Under the pieces are notes generated by a model. The model saw nothing but the letters and a program-made list of their open reading frames with translations. It searched no databases and was not told the DNA's origin. Positions 51,823-58,059 of a DNA stretch of 58,059 nt are shown in pieces. The stretch is taken from positions 1-58,059 of the forward strand of contig NZ_AUCA01000022.1 of NCBI RefSeq assembly GCF_000429525.1, given 5' to 3'. Position 1 is the first letter of the stretch, and every line of letters starts with the position of its first letter. Source of the stretch: Alicyclobacillus contaminans DSM 17975 (GTDB lineage: Bacteria; Bacillota; Bacilli; Alicyclobacillales; Alicyclobacillaceae). The position numbers were made by a program, and so were the translations under genes.

Positions 51823-52961
51823 TGAATTACCGTGTGGTGATTTACGCAGCCGGCAATGAGCGCGGAGGAGCCGCCTCACATCTGTTGACACTGGCATCGG
51901 TCATTCGGCAGCAGGCGCTGGGGCAAGCGTTTCGCTTTGCCCTGCTTGGTTCGGGGCCGCTTGCGGACGGGTTGTCGGCCAAGGGAATCGAGGTCTCCAT
52001 TTTGCCGACGGCTCCCCGGCTGGCCATGCGTGCGCTGCGCAATCACGTCGAGGGTCTGCCAAGTCCGGTGATCTTGCATTCCCATGGCCCGCGCCTCAAT
52101 GTGCTGGCTCACTTTGCGTCTCGCAAACGGCGACACAAATGGGTGAGCACCATACACAGCAACATCTATAAGGATTTCCTCGATAGCCGCTGGAAGTCCA
52201 TCCTGTGGCCGCGCCTTCATCGCTGGAGCTTGAAGCACGCGGACGGGCTGTTTGTCGTGCATCCGATGTTCGCGGAGTGGTTTCCGAGAATACCTTCCTT
52301 TGTCGTGCCAAATGGGGTTTCCATCCCTCCATCCACGCGGCTGCGGTCAGAAAGTCGGGCCGCTCTGCGGGCGCGGTGCAATGTGCCGCCCGAAACGCCG
52401 TTGTTCGGCATTGCCGCCCGACTCGATCCGGTAAAGGACATTCCCACGCTGATCCGCGCGCTGCCGCACCTGAGAACGAAGGATGCGCACCTGGTCGTGG
52501 CGGGGGACGGATCGCAGAGAGCGGCACTGGAACAGCTGTGCCACACCCTTCAGGTGGCGGACAGGGTGCATTTCCTTGGTTTCATCGAAGATGTGATGGC
52601 CTTCTATGAAGGCCTTGACGTGCACGTGCTTGCGTCGCGGAGCGAAGGCGCGCCCACGTCCGTCCTCGAGGCGGGGGCGGTTGGAGTTCCCAACGTGGGT
52701 ACGGAGATCCCAGCGTTGACGCGTCTCCTTGCGCACGAGGAGACCGGACTGTTGTTTCCGGTCGGTGATGAACAGGCGTTGGCTCATCAGCTGGATGTGC
52801 TCTTTGAACACGCGTCCCTGCGCGAACGCTTGGTGCATGCGTTTCAACAGCGCGTTCTGCCAGAATTCACGCCGGACAAGATGCTGCAAGCCTATCTGGA
52901 TGGCTACGAGCAAATATTGGGCCATGCGCGCATGGTGGTCAAGGACGGTGGACGAATGTGA
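51822..52961 (+). CDS. GT4-family glycosyltransferase
   Basis: This 379-residue GT-B enzyme has the N-terminal YAAGNERGGAASHLLTLAS (GGxxxH-type loop) and a C-terminal donor domain. The donor domain has FGIAARLDPVKDIPTLIRA, AGDGSQRAALE, FLGFIEDVMAFYEGLDVHVLAS and SEGAPTSVLEAGAVGVPNVGT (the E-x7-E region). It transfers an activated sugar to lipid, protein or polysaccharide. The stop overlaps the epimerase start (GTGA). Confidence 0.92.
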   Translation: MNYRVVIYAAGNERGGAASHLLTLASVIRQQALGQAFRFALLGSGPLADGLSAKGIEVSILPTAPRLAMRALRNHVEGLPSPVILHSHGPRLNVLAHFASRKRRHKWVSTIHSNIYKDFLDSRWKSILWPRLHRWSLKHADGLFVVHPMFAEWFPRIPSFVVPNGVSIPPSTRLRSESRAALRARCNVPPETPLFGIAARLDPVKDIPTLIRALPHLRTKDAHLVVAGDGSQRAALEQLCHTLQVADRVHFLGFIEDVMAFYEGLDVHVLASRSEGAPTSVLEAGAVGVPNVGTEIPALTRLLAHEETGLLFPVGDEQALAHQLDVLFEHASLRERLVHAFQQRVLPEFTPDKMLQAYLDGYEQILGHARMVVKDGGRM

Positions 52962-53854
52962 AAATTCTCGTGACGGGCGGCAGCGGCTTTATCGGTGGGG
53001 CAACGGTTGCGGCCCTGCTGAACCGTGGACACGACGTCATCAACGTGGATCTGCAGCCGGCCGTACACGGTGAAAGGCACTATTCTGTGGATGTAACGGA
53101 CGCGGCAGCGGTGGACGAGGTGTTCGCAGCGGAGCGGCCACAGCGTGTCATTCACTTGGCAGCGCACATCAGCGTGCCGGTGTCGGTTGAGCAACCGCGC
53201 ATGGACATGGTGCAAAATATCGGCGGATCGCTCAACGTATTGGAATCCAGCCGCAAATTCGGCGTGGAACGGGTGTTGTTCGCGTCTTCTGCGGCGGTCT
53301 ATGGCAACGGCGCGGTGCCGCCCATCGATGAACAGACGGAAACGGTTCCGGTGTCACCGTACGGTATTTCCAAACGAGCGGTGGAGATGTATCTGACAGG
53401 TTTTTATTGTCAATGGTTCAGCTATGCAATTCTGCGGTACGCCAACGTCTACGGTCCTCGGCAGACGCCGGAAGGCGGTGCGGTGATTGCCCGGTTTGTC
53501 GAGGGGGCGGCCCGGCATCACGCCGTGCAGGTGTTTGGTGACGGTTTGCAGACGAGAGATTTCGTCCATGTGGAGGATGTCGCTCGCGTCAACGCGCTGG
53601 CCATCGAACACAGCAACTCCGTACTGCTGAACGTGGGTTCCGGAGTCCCCGTGACGGTGAACGATCTCGTGTCAACCTTGCAGTCGTTCATGTCTCGTCC
53701 GCTCGAGGTGAAGCACCTCCCCCCGCGTCCGGGAGACATTCGCGACAGTTATTATCGGGCAACGCAAGTGCGCGATGTGCTTGGGTGGACACCAACCATC
53801 ACGCTGACGGATGGACTGCGTCAGCTCTACGAGATGGCGGTGGCGGAACGCTGA
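52958..53854 (+). CDS. NAD-dependent sugar epimerase/dehydratase
   Basis: This 298-residue short-chain (extended) reductase acts on a nucleotide sugar. It has the NAD loop VTGGSGFIGG (about 5-14), ASSAAVYGN, and the catalytic YGISK (Tyr and Lys), and RYANVYGPRQ. It resembles UDP-glucose 4-epimerase. It would supply the sugar for the adjoining transferase (inference). GTG start overlaps the previous stop, and its own stop overlaps the rhomboid ATG (TGATG). Confidence 0.92.
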   Translation: MKILVTGGSGFIGGATVAALLNRGHDVINVDLQPAVHGERHYSVDVTDAAAVDEVFAAERPQRVIHLAAHISVPVSVEQPRMDMVQNIGGSLNVLESSRKFGVERVLFASSAAVYGNGAVPPIDEQTETVPVSPYGISKRAVEMYLTGFYCQWFSYAILRYANVYGPRQTPEGGAVIARFVEGAARHHAVQVFGDGLQTRDFVHVEDVARVNALAIEHSNSVLLNVGSGVPVTVNDLVSTLQSFMSRPLEVKHLPPRPGDIRDSYYRATQVRDVLGWTPTITLTDGLRQLYEMAVAER

Positions 53855-54495
53855 TGCGGTACAGATGGCGCACGCCGGTCACCGGAGCCCTGATTGGTGT
53901 GAATATCGCTTGGTTTTTACTTGTGGAAGCTCCACACGGATGGGATGCAAACGGCCTGCTCGCCGCCGGTGCTCTTGCACCGGCGCTGGCGGTGACCGGT
54001 CAGTGGTATCGGTGCGTCTCCGCGATGTTCGTGCACATGAATTTCATGCATCTCACCATGAACATGGTGTCCCTTTGGTTTCTGCGCAGCATCGAACCGT
54101 GGTTGGGCAAATCGGCGTTCTTCTTCATATATTGGATTGCCGGCGTCGCGGGATTCGTCCTGTCCGCCAACTGGGCGGATCCGTTCACGGTATTTGCCGG
54201 CGCCTCCGGGGCCGTGTTTGGAATTTTTGGCGTCGCGCTTTATCTTGCCTTTCGAGGATATTTTCATAAATCAGTGCGAAATCAGATGCTTTGGATACTC
54301 GGAATCAATGGGATTTACGATATCTTCGCGCCAGGTGTCGACGTTCTTGGCCACGCGGTGGGGCTGGCGGTGGGAGCGTTCTGTACGGCCGTCCTCTACC
54401 GGAAACCCCAGTGGAAGACGGGCAGGGTTGCCAACGTCGCCGCAATCTTTGCCTTGGCCGGTACACTTTGGGCATTTGTACGCGTCATTGGGTAA
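53854..54495 (+). CDS. Rhomboid-family intramembrane serine protease
   Basis: This 213-residue protein has six membrane segments. The catalytic serine is S119 in FAGASGAVFG and the histidine is H167 in VLGHAVGLAVG; HMNFMHLTMNMVSLWFL is the conserved second-helix motif. Rhomboids cleave membrane proteins within the bilayer. It is the last gene of a one-base-overlap chain after the epimerase. Confidence 0.92.
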   Translation: MRYRWRTPVTGALIGVNIAWFLLVEAPHGWDANGLLAAGALAPALAVTGQWYRCVSAMFVHMNFMHLTMNMVSLWFLRSIEPWLGKSAFFFIYWIAGVAGFVLSANWADPFTVFAGASGAVFGIFGVALYLAFRGYFHKSVRNQMLWILGINGIYDIFAPGVDVLGHAVGLAVGAFCTAVLYRKPQWKTGRVANVAAIFALAGTLWAFVRVIG

Positions 54496-54530
54496 CCATA
54501 CCCAATCTTTTAGTGGGCGCAAAAATCTTG

Positions 54531-54559
54531 TTGCAAATTGTCGGTGATGGACTTATACT
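54531..54559 (+). promoter_or_regulatory. Promoter of speH
   Basis: TTGCAA (54531-54536) and TATACT (54554-54559) are 17 bases apart, giving a leader of about 160 bases. Confidence 0.65.
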
Positions 54560-54574
54560 ATCAGTCGTAATGTT

Positions 54575-54700
54575 TGGCGGGGCACGTAGTGCCACACGTC
54601 AAGGAATCTCCTTCACTTAAAGGGTTAGGACCTCGAAGGACTAACTTTCCCCCGTGGTGAAAGGGTAAGATTCCACATGCCTGCAAAGGGTATGGCTATT
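54575..54700 (+). promoter_or_regulatory. Structured leader of speH
   Basis: Four stems follow one another: GGCAC-GTA-GTGCC (54581-54593), TTAG..CCT-CGA-AGG..CTAA (54625-54644), CTTTC..GAAAG (54645-54663) and CATGCC..GGTATG (54676-54694). A ribosome site AAAGGGGGA comes after. I do not recognise it as a named RNA class. It may regulate speH. Confidence 0.45.
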
Positions 54701-54725
54701 TTTCTGTAAAGGGGGATTTTTTGGT

Positions 54726-55109
54726 ATGGACACAATGGGTCGTCACGTGATTGCCGAGTTGTGGGGATGTCCCGCCGAAAATCTGAACGATTTGCAATCC
54801 ATCGAACGAATTATGGTCAATGCAGCATTGGAAGCCGGAGCGGAAGTTCGTGAAGTTGCGTTTCACAAATTCGCGCCACAAGGTGTCAGCGGTGTGGTGA
54901 TCATCTCGGAATCGCACCTGACCATCCACAGCTTTCCAGAACACGGTTATGCGAGCATCGATGTGTACACCTGTGGTGATCGTATAGATCCGAATGTTGC
55001 CTGCGATTATATTACAAAGAGACTCGGCGCAACTCGTCTGGAATCCATTGAAGTTCCTCGGGGTGTCGGACCCATCCAAATGCAGGACGTAAAGGTCCGC
55101 GCGCTTTGA
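54726..55109 (+). CDS. speH: S-adenosylmethionine decarboxylase proenzyme
   Basis: This 127-residue proenzyme cleaves itself at the serine S63 in [17 protein letters not shown] to form the pyruvoyl cofactor, and provides decarboxylated SAM for spermidine. His68 and Cys83 (DVYTCGD) are the other catalytic residues. Its length and sequence are of the short Gram-positive SpeH type. No speE is adjacent. A terminator follows. Confidence 0.96.
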   Translation: MDTMGRHVIAELWGCPAENLNDLQSIERIMVNAALEAGAEVREVAFHKFAPQGVSGVVIISESHLTIHSFPEHGYASIDVYTCGDRIDPNVACDYITKRLGATRLESIEVPRGVGPIQMQDVKVRAL

Positions 55110-55132
55110 ATCCATTCATGCATACCATCAAT

Positions 55133-55160
55133 GCGAGAGCATCGCGCTCTCGCTTTTTCA
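55133..55160 (+). terminator. Terminator after speH
   Basis: GCGAGAG-CATCGCG-CTCTCGC (55133-55153) is followed by TTTTTCA. Confidence 0.9.
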
Positions 55161-55213
55161 TTTGGTGAACGGGAGGGGCGGCGATGCGGAATCACCGCCG
55201 CCAGCTCCGCGAG

Positions 55214-55699
55214 CTACTCGTCTCCACCTGCGAAAGCTCGTTCGTGGTGGGTGGGAAGCGGTTTGTCCAACAGCACCTTGCCGTTGCCGGCGTCAACAAT
55301 CACCAGGTATTTGTATTCTCCATCTTCCGCCATGCCGAAATACACCAGATTGGTCCGAATGTTGCGCAGCTGCACGTCGTTCAACTTTGCCCCTGGATGG
55401 GCTGCGGCAATCGCCTTCTTGGCTTCATTCGGTGAGCATTTCGCATATCTCTGTAACTTTTCCGTATACGCGTTGCGGCTGGCGAGATACGCCTGACGGA
55501 GATCATCGCGCGAGACCTGCACACTGGATTTAATGTCCCAGTGATGGGTGGGCGTGCTTGCGTTGAATTCACCAACGGCGGTTGCGGCTGTACCGGTTTG
55601 AGGGTGAGCGCGTTGAAGACCCTCACCTGCCCATGCATGAGGGACCGCCGTGGCCAGCATGGCCACCAAGGTTCCTCCCATGATCCATCGCTTCATCAT
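55214..55699 (-). CDS. Secreted PepSY-like small protein
   Basis: This 161-residue protein has an N-terminal signal peptide (about 1-24, WIMGGTLVAMLATAVPHAWA). The rest contains SPNEAKKAIAAAHPGAKLNDVQLR and YKYLVIVDAGNGKVL, the shape of a PepSY domain. PepSY proteins are thought to inhibit proteases or modulate wall enzymes outside the cell. The ATG at 55699 has GAGGAGG upstream. Confidence 0.7.
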   Translation of the reverse strand: MMKRWIMGGTLVAMLATAVPHAWAGEGLQRAHPQTGTAATAVGEFNASTPTHHWDIKSSVQVSRDDLRQAYLASRNAYTEKLQRYAKCSPNEAKKAIAAAHPGAKLNDVQLRNIRTNLVYFGMAEDGEYKYLVIVDAGNGKVLLDKPLPTHHERAFAGGDE

Positions 55700-55790
55700 G
55701 ACTGTCGTCCTCCTCGGCCGTAGCAATTGACGTTGGTAGCGTGTCCAAAACCATCCAGCTGTATTCACGGATCGTCCGTGGATTTTCCTC

Positions 55791-55819
55791 TTGATTTTTG
55801 TGTGGATACCCGGTACAAT
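55791..55819 (+). promoter_or_regulatory. Promoter of tRNA-Ala
   Basis: TTGATT (55791-55796) and TACAAT (55814-55819) are 17 bases apart, 30 bases before the tRNA. Confidence 0.6.
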
Positions 55820-55848
55820 AAATCGTGTTCGCCGCGATGACAGCTCGC

Positions 55849-55923
55849 GGGACCGTAGCTCAATGGGAGAGCACTGCGCTGGCAGCGCAGGGGTTGTGGG
55901 TTCGAATCCCATCGGTTCCACCA
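55849..55923 (+). tRNA. tRNA-Ala (GGC)
   Basis: A full cloverleaf is visible: acceptor GGGACCG with CGGTTCC, anticodon stem CTGCG/CGCAG with loop CTGGCAG (anticodon GGC), T-loop GGTTCGAAT type, and encoded CCA. Confidence 0.96.
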
Positions 55924-55931
55924 GAGAGATG

Positions 55932-55960
55932 ACGGGTGCTTCCATAGCACCCGTTTTGAT
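55932..55960 (+). terminator. Terminator after tRNA-Ala
   Basis: ACGGGTGC pairs with GCACCCGT, followed by TTTGATT, so this tRNA is transcribed alone. Confidence 0.85.
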
Positions 55961-55990
55961 TGCCTGGATGGACGTTCTGCTGACGGCACA

Positions 55991-56020
55991 TTGACAAATG
56001 CCTCGGGTCTGTTGTATAGT
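55991..56020 (+). promoter_or_regulatory. Promoter of the tRNA-Phe-Gly-Cys group
   Basis: TTGACA (55991-55996) and TATAGT (56015-56020) are 18 bases apart, 23 bases before tRNA-Phe. Confidence 0.7.
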
Positions 56021-56043
56021 TTAGGACGTTCGCTCCAGCACAA

Positions 56044-56119
<76 letters not shown>

Positions 56120-56153
56120 TTTTCGAACAGGTGCTGTTGAACTGACGATGTAT

Positions 56154-56228
56154 GCGGAAGTGGCTCAGGGGTAGAGCATCGCCTTGCCAAGGCGAGGGTC
56201 GCGGGTTCGAATCCCGTCTTCCGCTCCA
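56154..56228 (+). tRNA. tRNA-Gly (GCC)
   Basis: The acceptor GCGGAAG pairs with CTTCCGC; the anticodon stem TCGCC/GGCGA holds the loop TTGCCAA with anticodon GCC. CCA is encoded. Confidence 0.96.
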
Positions 56229-56255
56229 AGATTGCCGCGGTGATGCGGCGGAAAT

Positions 56256-56329
<74 letters not shown>

Positions 56330-56922
56330 AGTGAAAAGCCTTATATGACGAGGCTTCTCGGGGCAACGAGAGCCGTGTTTTTCTTTTTCATGGCTTGTTT
56401 TGATCATCGAATTGATCATCAATCCTTATTCACAATGAATTTTTCATCGAAGATGGACGCGGCAAACGTGTTCGCTGCTTCATGTTGTTGTTCGTCATTA
56501 CCGTGGACATAAATGTCCATCGTGATGCTTGTTCGTGCATGCCCTAGCCGGTCACTTTCGCCGCTGCTTGTATTCCACAGTTTCAATGTGCGGAGATCGT
56601 GGCAATTGTGCATGGAATAAATTATCTGTGTGTTATGACGGCTGCGTTAGGGCGGAAGGGAAATGATTCCCTGTGGAGAATATAGACGAAACCCAAGGAC
56701 GGTTGGGGGTTATTTTGATGAATGCTGACATCTGAGCCGAAGTTGAAAAATAATCGGCGAAGATCCGTTTCACAAGTACAACATCGTTGAATACAAAGTG
56801 ATCGAATTGTCGCCGACGTAATATGATCCACGCTCTCTTGTTTTGTTGACTGACGTCAACTTAGGAGCTAAATGGCGGGATTAGTTGTTTGAAGTATTCA
56901 ATTATAAAGGGGACCCCGAAGA
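56330..56922. other. AT-richer spacer after the tRNA genes
   Basis: Apart from the integrase remnant I see no gene here. Composition drops in GC compared with the chromosome to the left. No copy of the tRNA-Cys 3' end was spotted in the window to mark the other edge of an integrated element. Confidence 0.5.
56419..56613 (-). pseudogene. Tyrosine-recombinase (integrase) C-terminal remnant
   Basis: The minus strand encodes HDLRTL, then SDRLGHARTSITMDIYVHG and EQQHEAANTFAAS. This is the end of a phage-type tyrosine recombinase (HDLR...H-x-x-R..LGH...Y). Around HDLR, about 20 residues that normally hold the helix before GH are missing, and no N-terminal catalytic part exists. It is a decayed fragment. 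Its place next to a tRNA gene is typical of integration. Confidence 0.75.
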
Positions 56923-57186
56923 ATGAATCGCCGAAAATTGCTTACGACAATCAGTGTACTTTTCTCTCTCATAACCATTATCTTAATTTCGTGTGAGTAT
57001 ATATTCGTGGAGTCTCCAAACGGCGCTGTTCAAGTCACCAGATGGGCATTACTGTCATTGAGTCTCATGTTTCTTTCGAGTGGTCTGAACATGTATATAG
57101 ACAAGAGACTAGGTGGTTTGGCGTATATGGGAGCTGGGTTATTCCTCGCCATAGTGGTCGTTACCAAATTTGCTTTGCATATGTAG
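56923..57186 (+). CDS. Small two- to three-span membrane protein (unknown)
   Basis: This 87-residue protein has hydrophobic segments at about 8-25, 40-57 and 65-85. AT-rich codons differ from the chromosome to the left, which points to accessory DNA. The ATG follows GGGGACC. I recognise no family. Confidence 0.6.
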   Translation: MNRRKLLTTISVLFSLITIILISCEYIFVESPNGAVQVTRWALLSLSLMFLSSGLNMYIDKRLGGLAYMGAGLFLAIVVVTKFALHM

Positions 57187-57241
57187 GAAGTCCTTGATAA
57201 AGTCTTTACAGACAAAAGGGAAATATGGTCCATGCGCACGA

Positions 57242-57493
57242 CTAATCGGACAGAATTTCGACGTCGGTGGCCGTCAATCTTTGACTGTCCGTTGCATGTG
57301 GACGTTCAATCAAATGAAAAGAAACCTTCTGACCTTCCTTTAGAAAACGGAATCCATTAGGAAATCTTACAGGGTCAGGTCTGATCCCGCTGAAGTGAAC
57401 GAAGACATGGTTCCCATCCTGTCCCTCTAACATGATTCGCCCGTATCCTTTTTCTTCTTTAAACCACTTGACGATCCCTTCTCGCCTCTGCAC
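57242..57493 (-). CDS. Cold-shock-domain protein
   Basis: This 83-residue protein has the RNP1-like [15 protein letters not shown] and the second RNA-binding strand HVFVHFSGI. It is longer than CspA (about 66) because of an inserted loop ([14 protein letters not shown]). It probably binds single-stranded RNA or DNA. The GTG at 57493 has AGGAGG upstream; a longer frame to 57562 has no start signal. Confidence 0.85.
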   Translation of the reverse strand: MQRREGIVKWFKEEKGYGRIMLEGQDGNHVFVHFSGIRPDPVRFPNGFRFLKEGQKVSFHLIERPHATDSQRLTATDVEILSD

Positions 57494-57870
57494 CGTTTCA
57501 ACCTCCTGCTTTATGGACGGAGTGAGCAATGAATCGGTATTCGCAGCTCGGTGGCTTCTCATACTCTTCTGCCCGATAGTTCAACAACCAACATATCCCC
57601 ATGCTATATCAAATTAAGAATGTGGAACATGTATATCACGCTCACTGGAAAATGTGCAATGCGTTCCTGCAATAATTCTGAAACGGTCTGTGGTGGGAGA
57701 TGCAGCATCAGGGTTAATCCTGCTACTCAAGTTTCGCACCCGAATTGAGCCTGTAATTTCTTGAGTTCGTTGGAGCTGTGGGTCATGTAAAAGCAAAAAC
57801 ATCCTCATATTTCTGGTAGACTGAGGTTGCCGACCCAAACAGTCTACAAAAAAGTGAGGATGTTTCTTAC
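57494..57870. other. Spacer up to the right-hand IS element
   Basis: No gene recognised. The right part belongs to the leader of the next transposase and holds a long inverted repeat (57797-57865). Confidence 0.45.
57797..57865. repeat. Two-step inverted repeat before a transposase gene
   Basis: AAACATCCTCA (57797-57807) pairs with TGAGGATGTTT (57855-57865), and inside it GTAGACTG (57816-57823) pairs with CAGTCTAC (57840-57847). Both matches are perfect. It lies just before the transposase start and could be part of the IS left end or block readthrough. Confidence 0.7.
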
Positions 57871-58059
57871 ATGGTACGTGATTCTCTGCACTCAGATCAA
57901 CTCCAATCCATGATAACCGCATTCTTCAAGGAATTCCGCATCGGGAAGCTGCTCCGGCAATCCAACATCACCAAGCAAACCGGCGTTCCTGTATTGAATG
58001 TATTTCGGTTGCTCTTTACTCTGGTCTTTCACCAACGCAGTCTAAAACATGTGTTGGAA
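57871..58059 (+). CDS. Transposase, N-terminal part (cut by window edge)
   Basis: Sixty-three residues are visible, beginning MVRDSLHSDQLQSMITAFF, with IGKLLRQSNITKQTGVPVLNVFRLLFTLVF. This is like the start of IS4-family transposases (short helical lead, then a conserved FRLLF stretch). The frame runs open off the right edge. The family is by eye. Confidence 0.6.
   Translation, partial: MVRDSLHSDQLQSMITAFFKEFRIGKLLRQSNITKQTGVPVLNVFRLLFTLVFHQRSLKHVLE

Noticed and set aside
56622-56831. Small minus-strand open frame of 69 residues
   Set aside because: No ribosome site or recognisable motif in AT-rich spacer DNA.
57614-57922. Minus-strand open frame of 102 residues at the right end
   Set aside because: It runs through the IS leader and the nested inverted repeats, antisense to the transposase start; no motif.

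Overview
The window (58 kb, GC-rich except for its two ends) looks like chromosomal DNA of a spore-forming Bacillota, most like the Alicyclobacillus group. This placement is inferred from two alpha/beta-type small acid-soluble spore proteins, a LysM/GH18 spore-lysin-like protein, a heterodimeric BmrCD-type exporter, a SpeH-type SAM decarboxylase, and Gram-positive regulatory RNAs (SAM-I, T-box, guanine and c-di-AMP riboswitches). No 16S rRNA is present, so the genus is not proven.

Layout. 1-226 is the cut 5' end of a transposase. 616-2383 is a DUF3311 protein plus a sodium:solute symporter. 2511-6368 holds threonine genes: thrC-thrB on the minus strand and hom divergent under a SAM-I riboswitch. 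6452-10081 has coaA, an EamA permease and purA. 10081-16278 has a LysR regulator translationally coupled to a GT-C glycosyltransferase and a LipL-like acyltransferase, then an MFS permease, an unknown anchored protein and an NCS2 permease. 16339-20214 has a HAD phosphatase, an NhaC-type antiporter and pgi. 20361-28430 has the ABC exporter pair, a cupredoxin, two polytopic membrane proteins and the LysM/GH18 protein. 28517-33731 has a chemoreceptor, proC under a proline T-box, and xpt-pbuX under a guanine riboswitch. 33949-35053 is a GGDEF gene broken by one extra base.

35118-37332 is the most distinctive locus. A C-terminally extended deformylase-like gene lies divergently next to a single ORF fusing a type I methionine aminopeptidase to a GNAT acetyltransferase. 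Together the two genes cover the three classical N-terminal protein-maturation chemistries. 37470-42679 holds a COG2509-type flavoprotein, a FolC-like Mur ligase coupled to an MntP/YtaF-like protein and a phosphosulfolactate synthase, then tpx. 42878-46816 holds the c-di-AMP riboswitch with its NlpC/P60 hydrolase, citrate synthase, tandem SASP genes, a holin-like protein and a CBS protein. 46894-50367 is a membrane protein and a MacAB-type efflux operon. 50435-55109 holds htpX, a tightly coupled operon (small protein, GT4, epimerase, rhomboid) and speH behind a structured leader.

The right end carries four tRNA genes (Ala, Phe, Gly, Cys) followed by AT-richer accessory DNA: an integrase remnant, a small membrane protein, a cold-shock-domain protein and the start of a second IS element. 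This looks like an old integration site next to tRNA genes. Amino-acid, purine and cell-wall genes here are largely controlled by RNA: four riboswitch or T-box leaders could be read directly.
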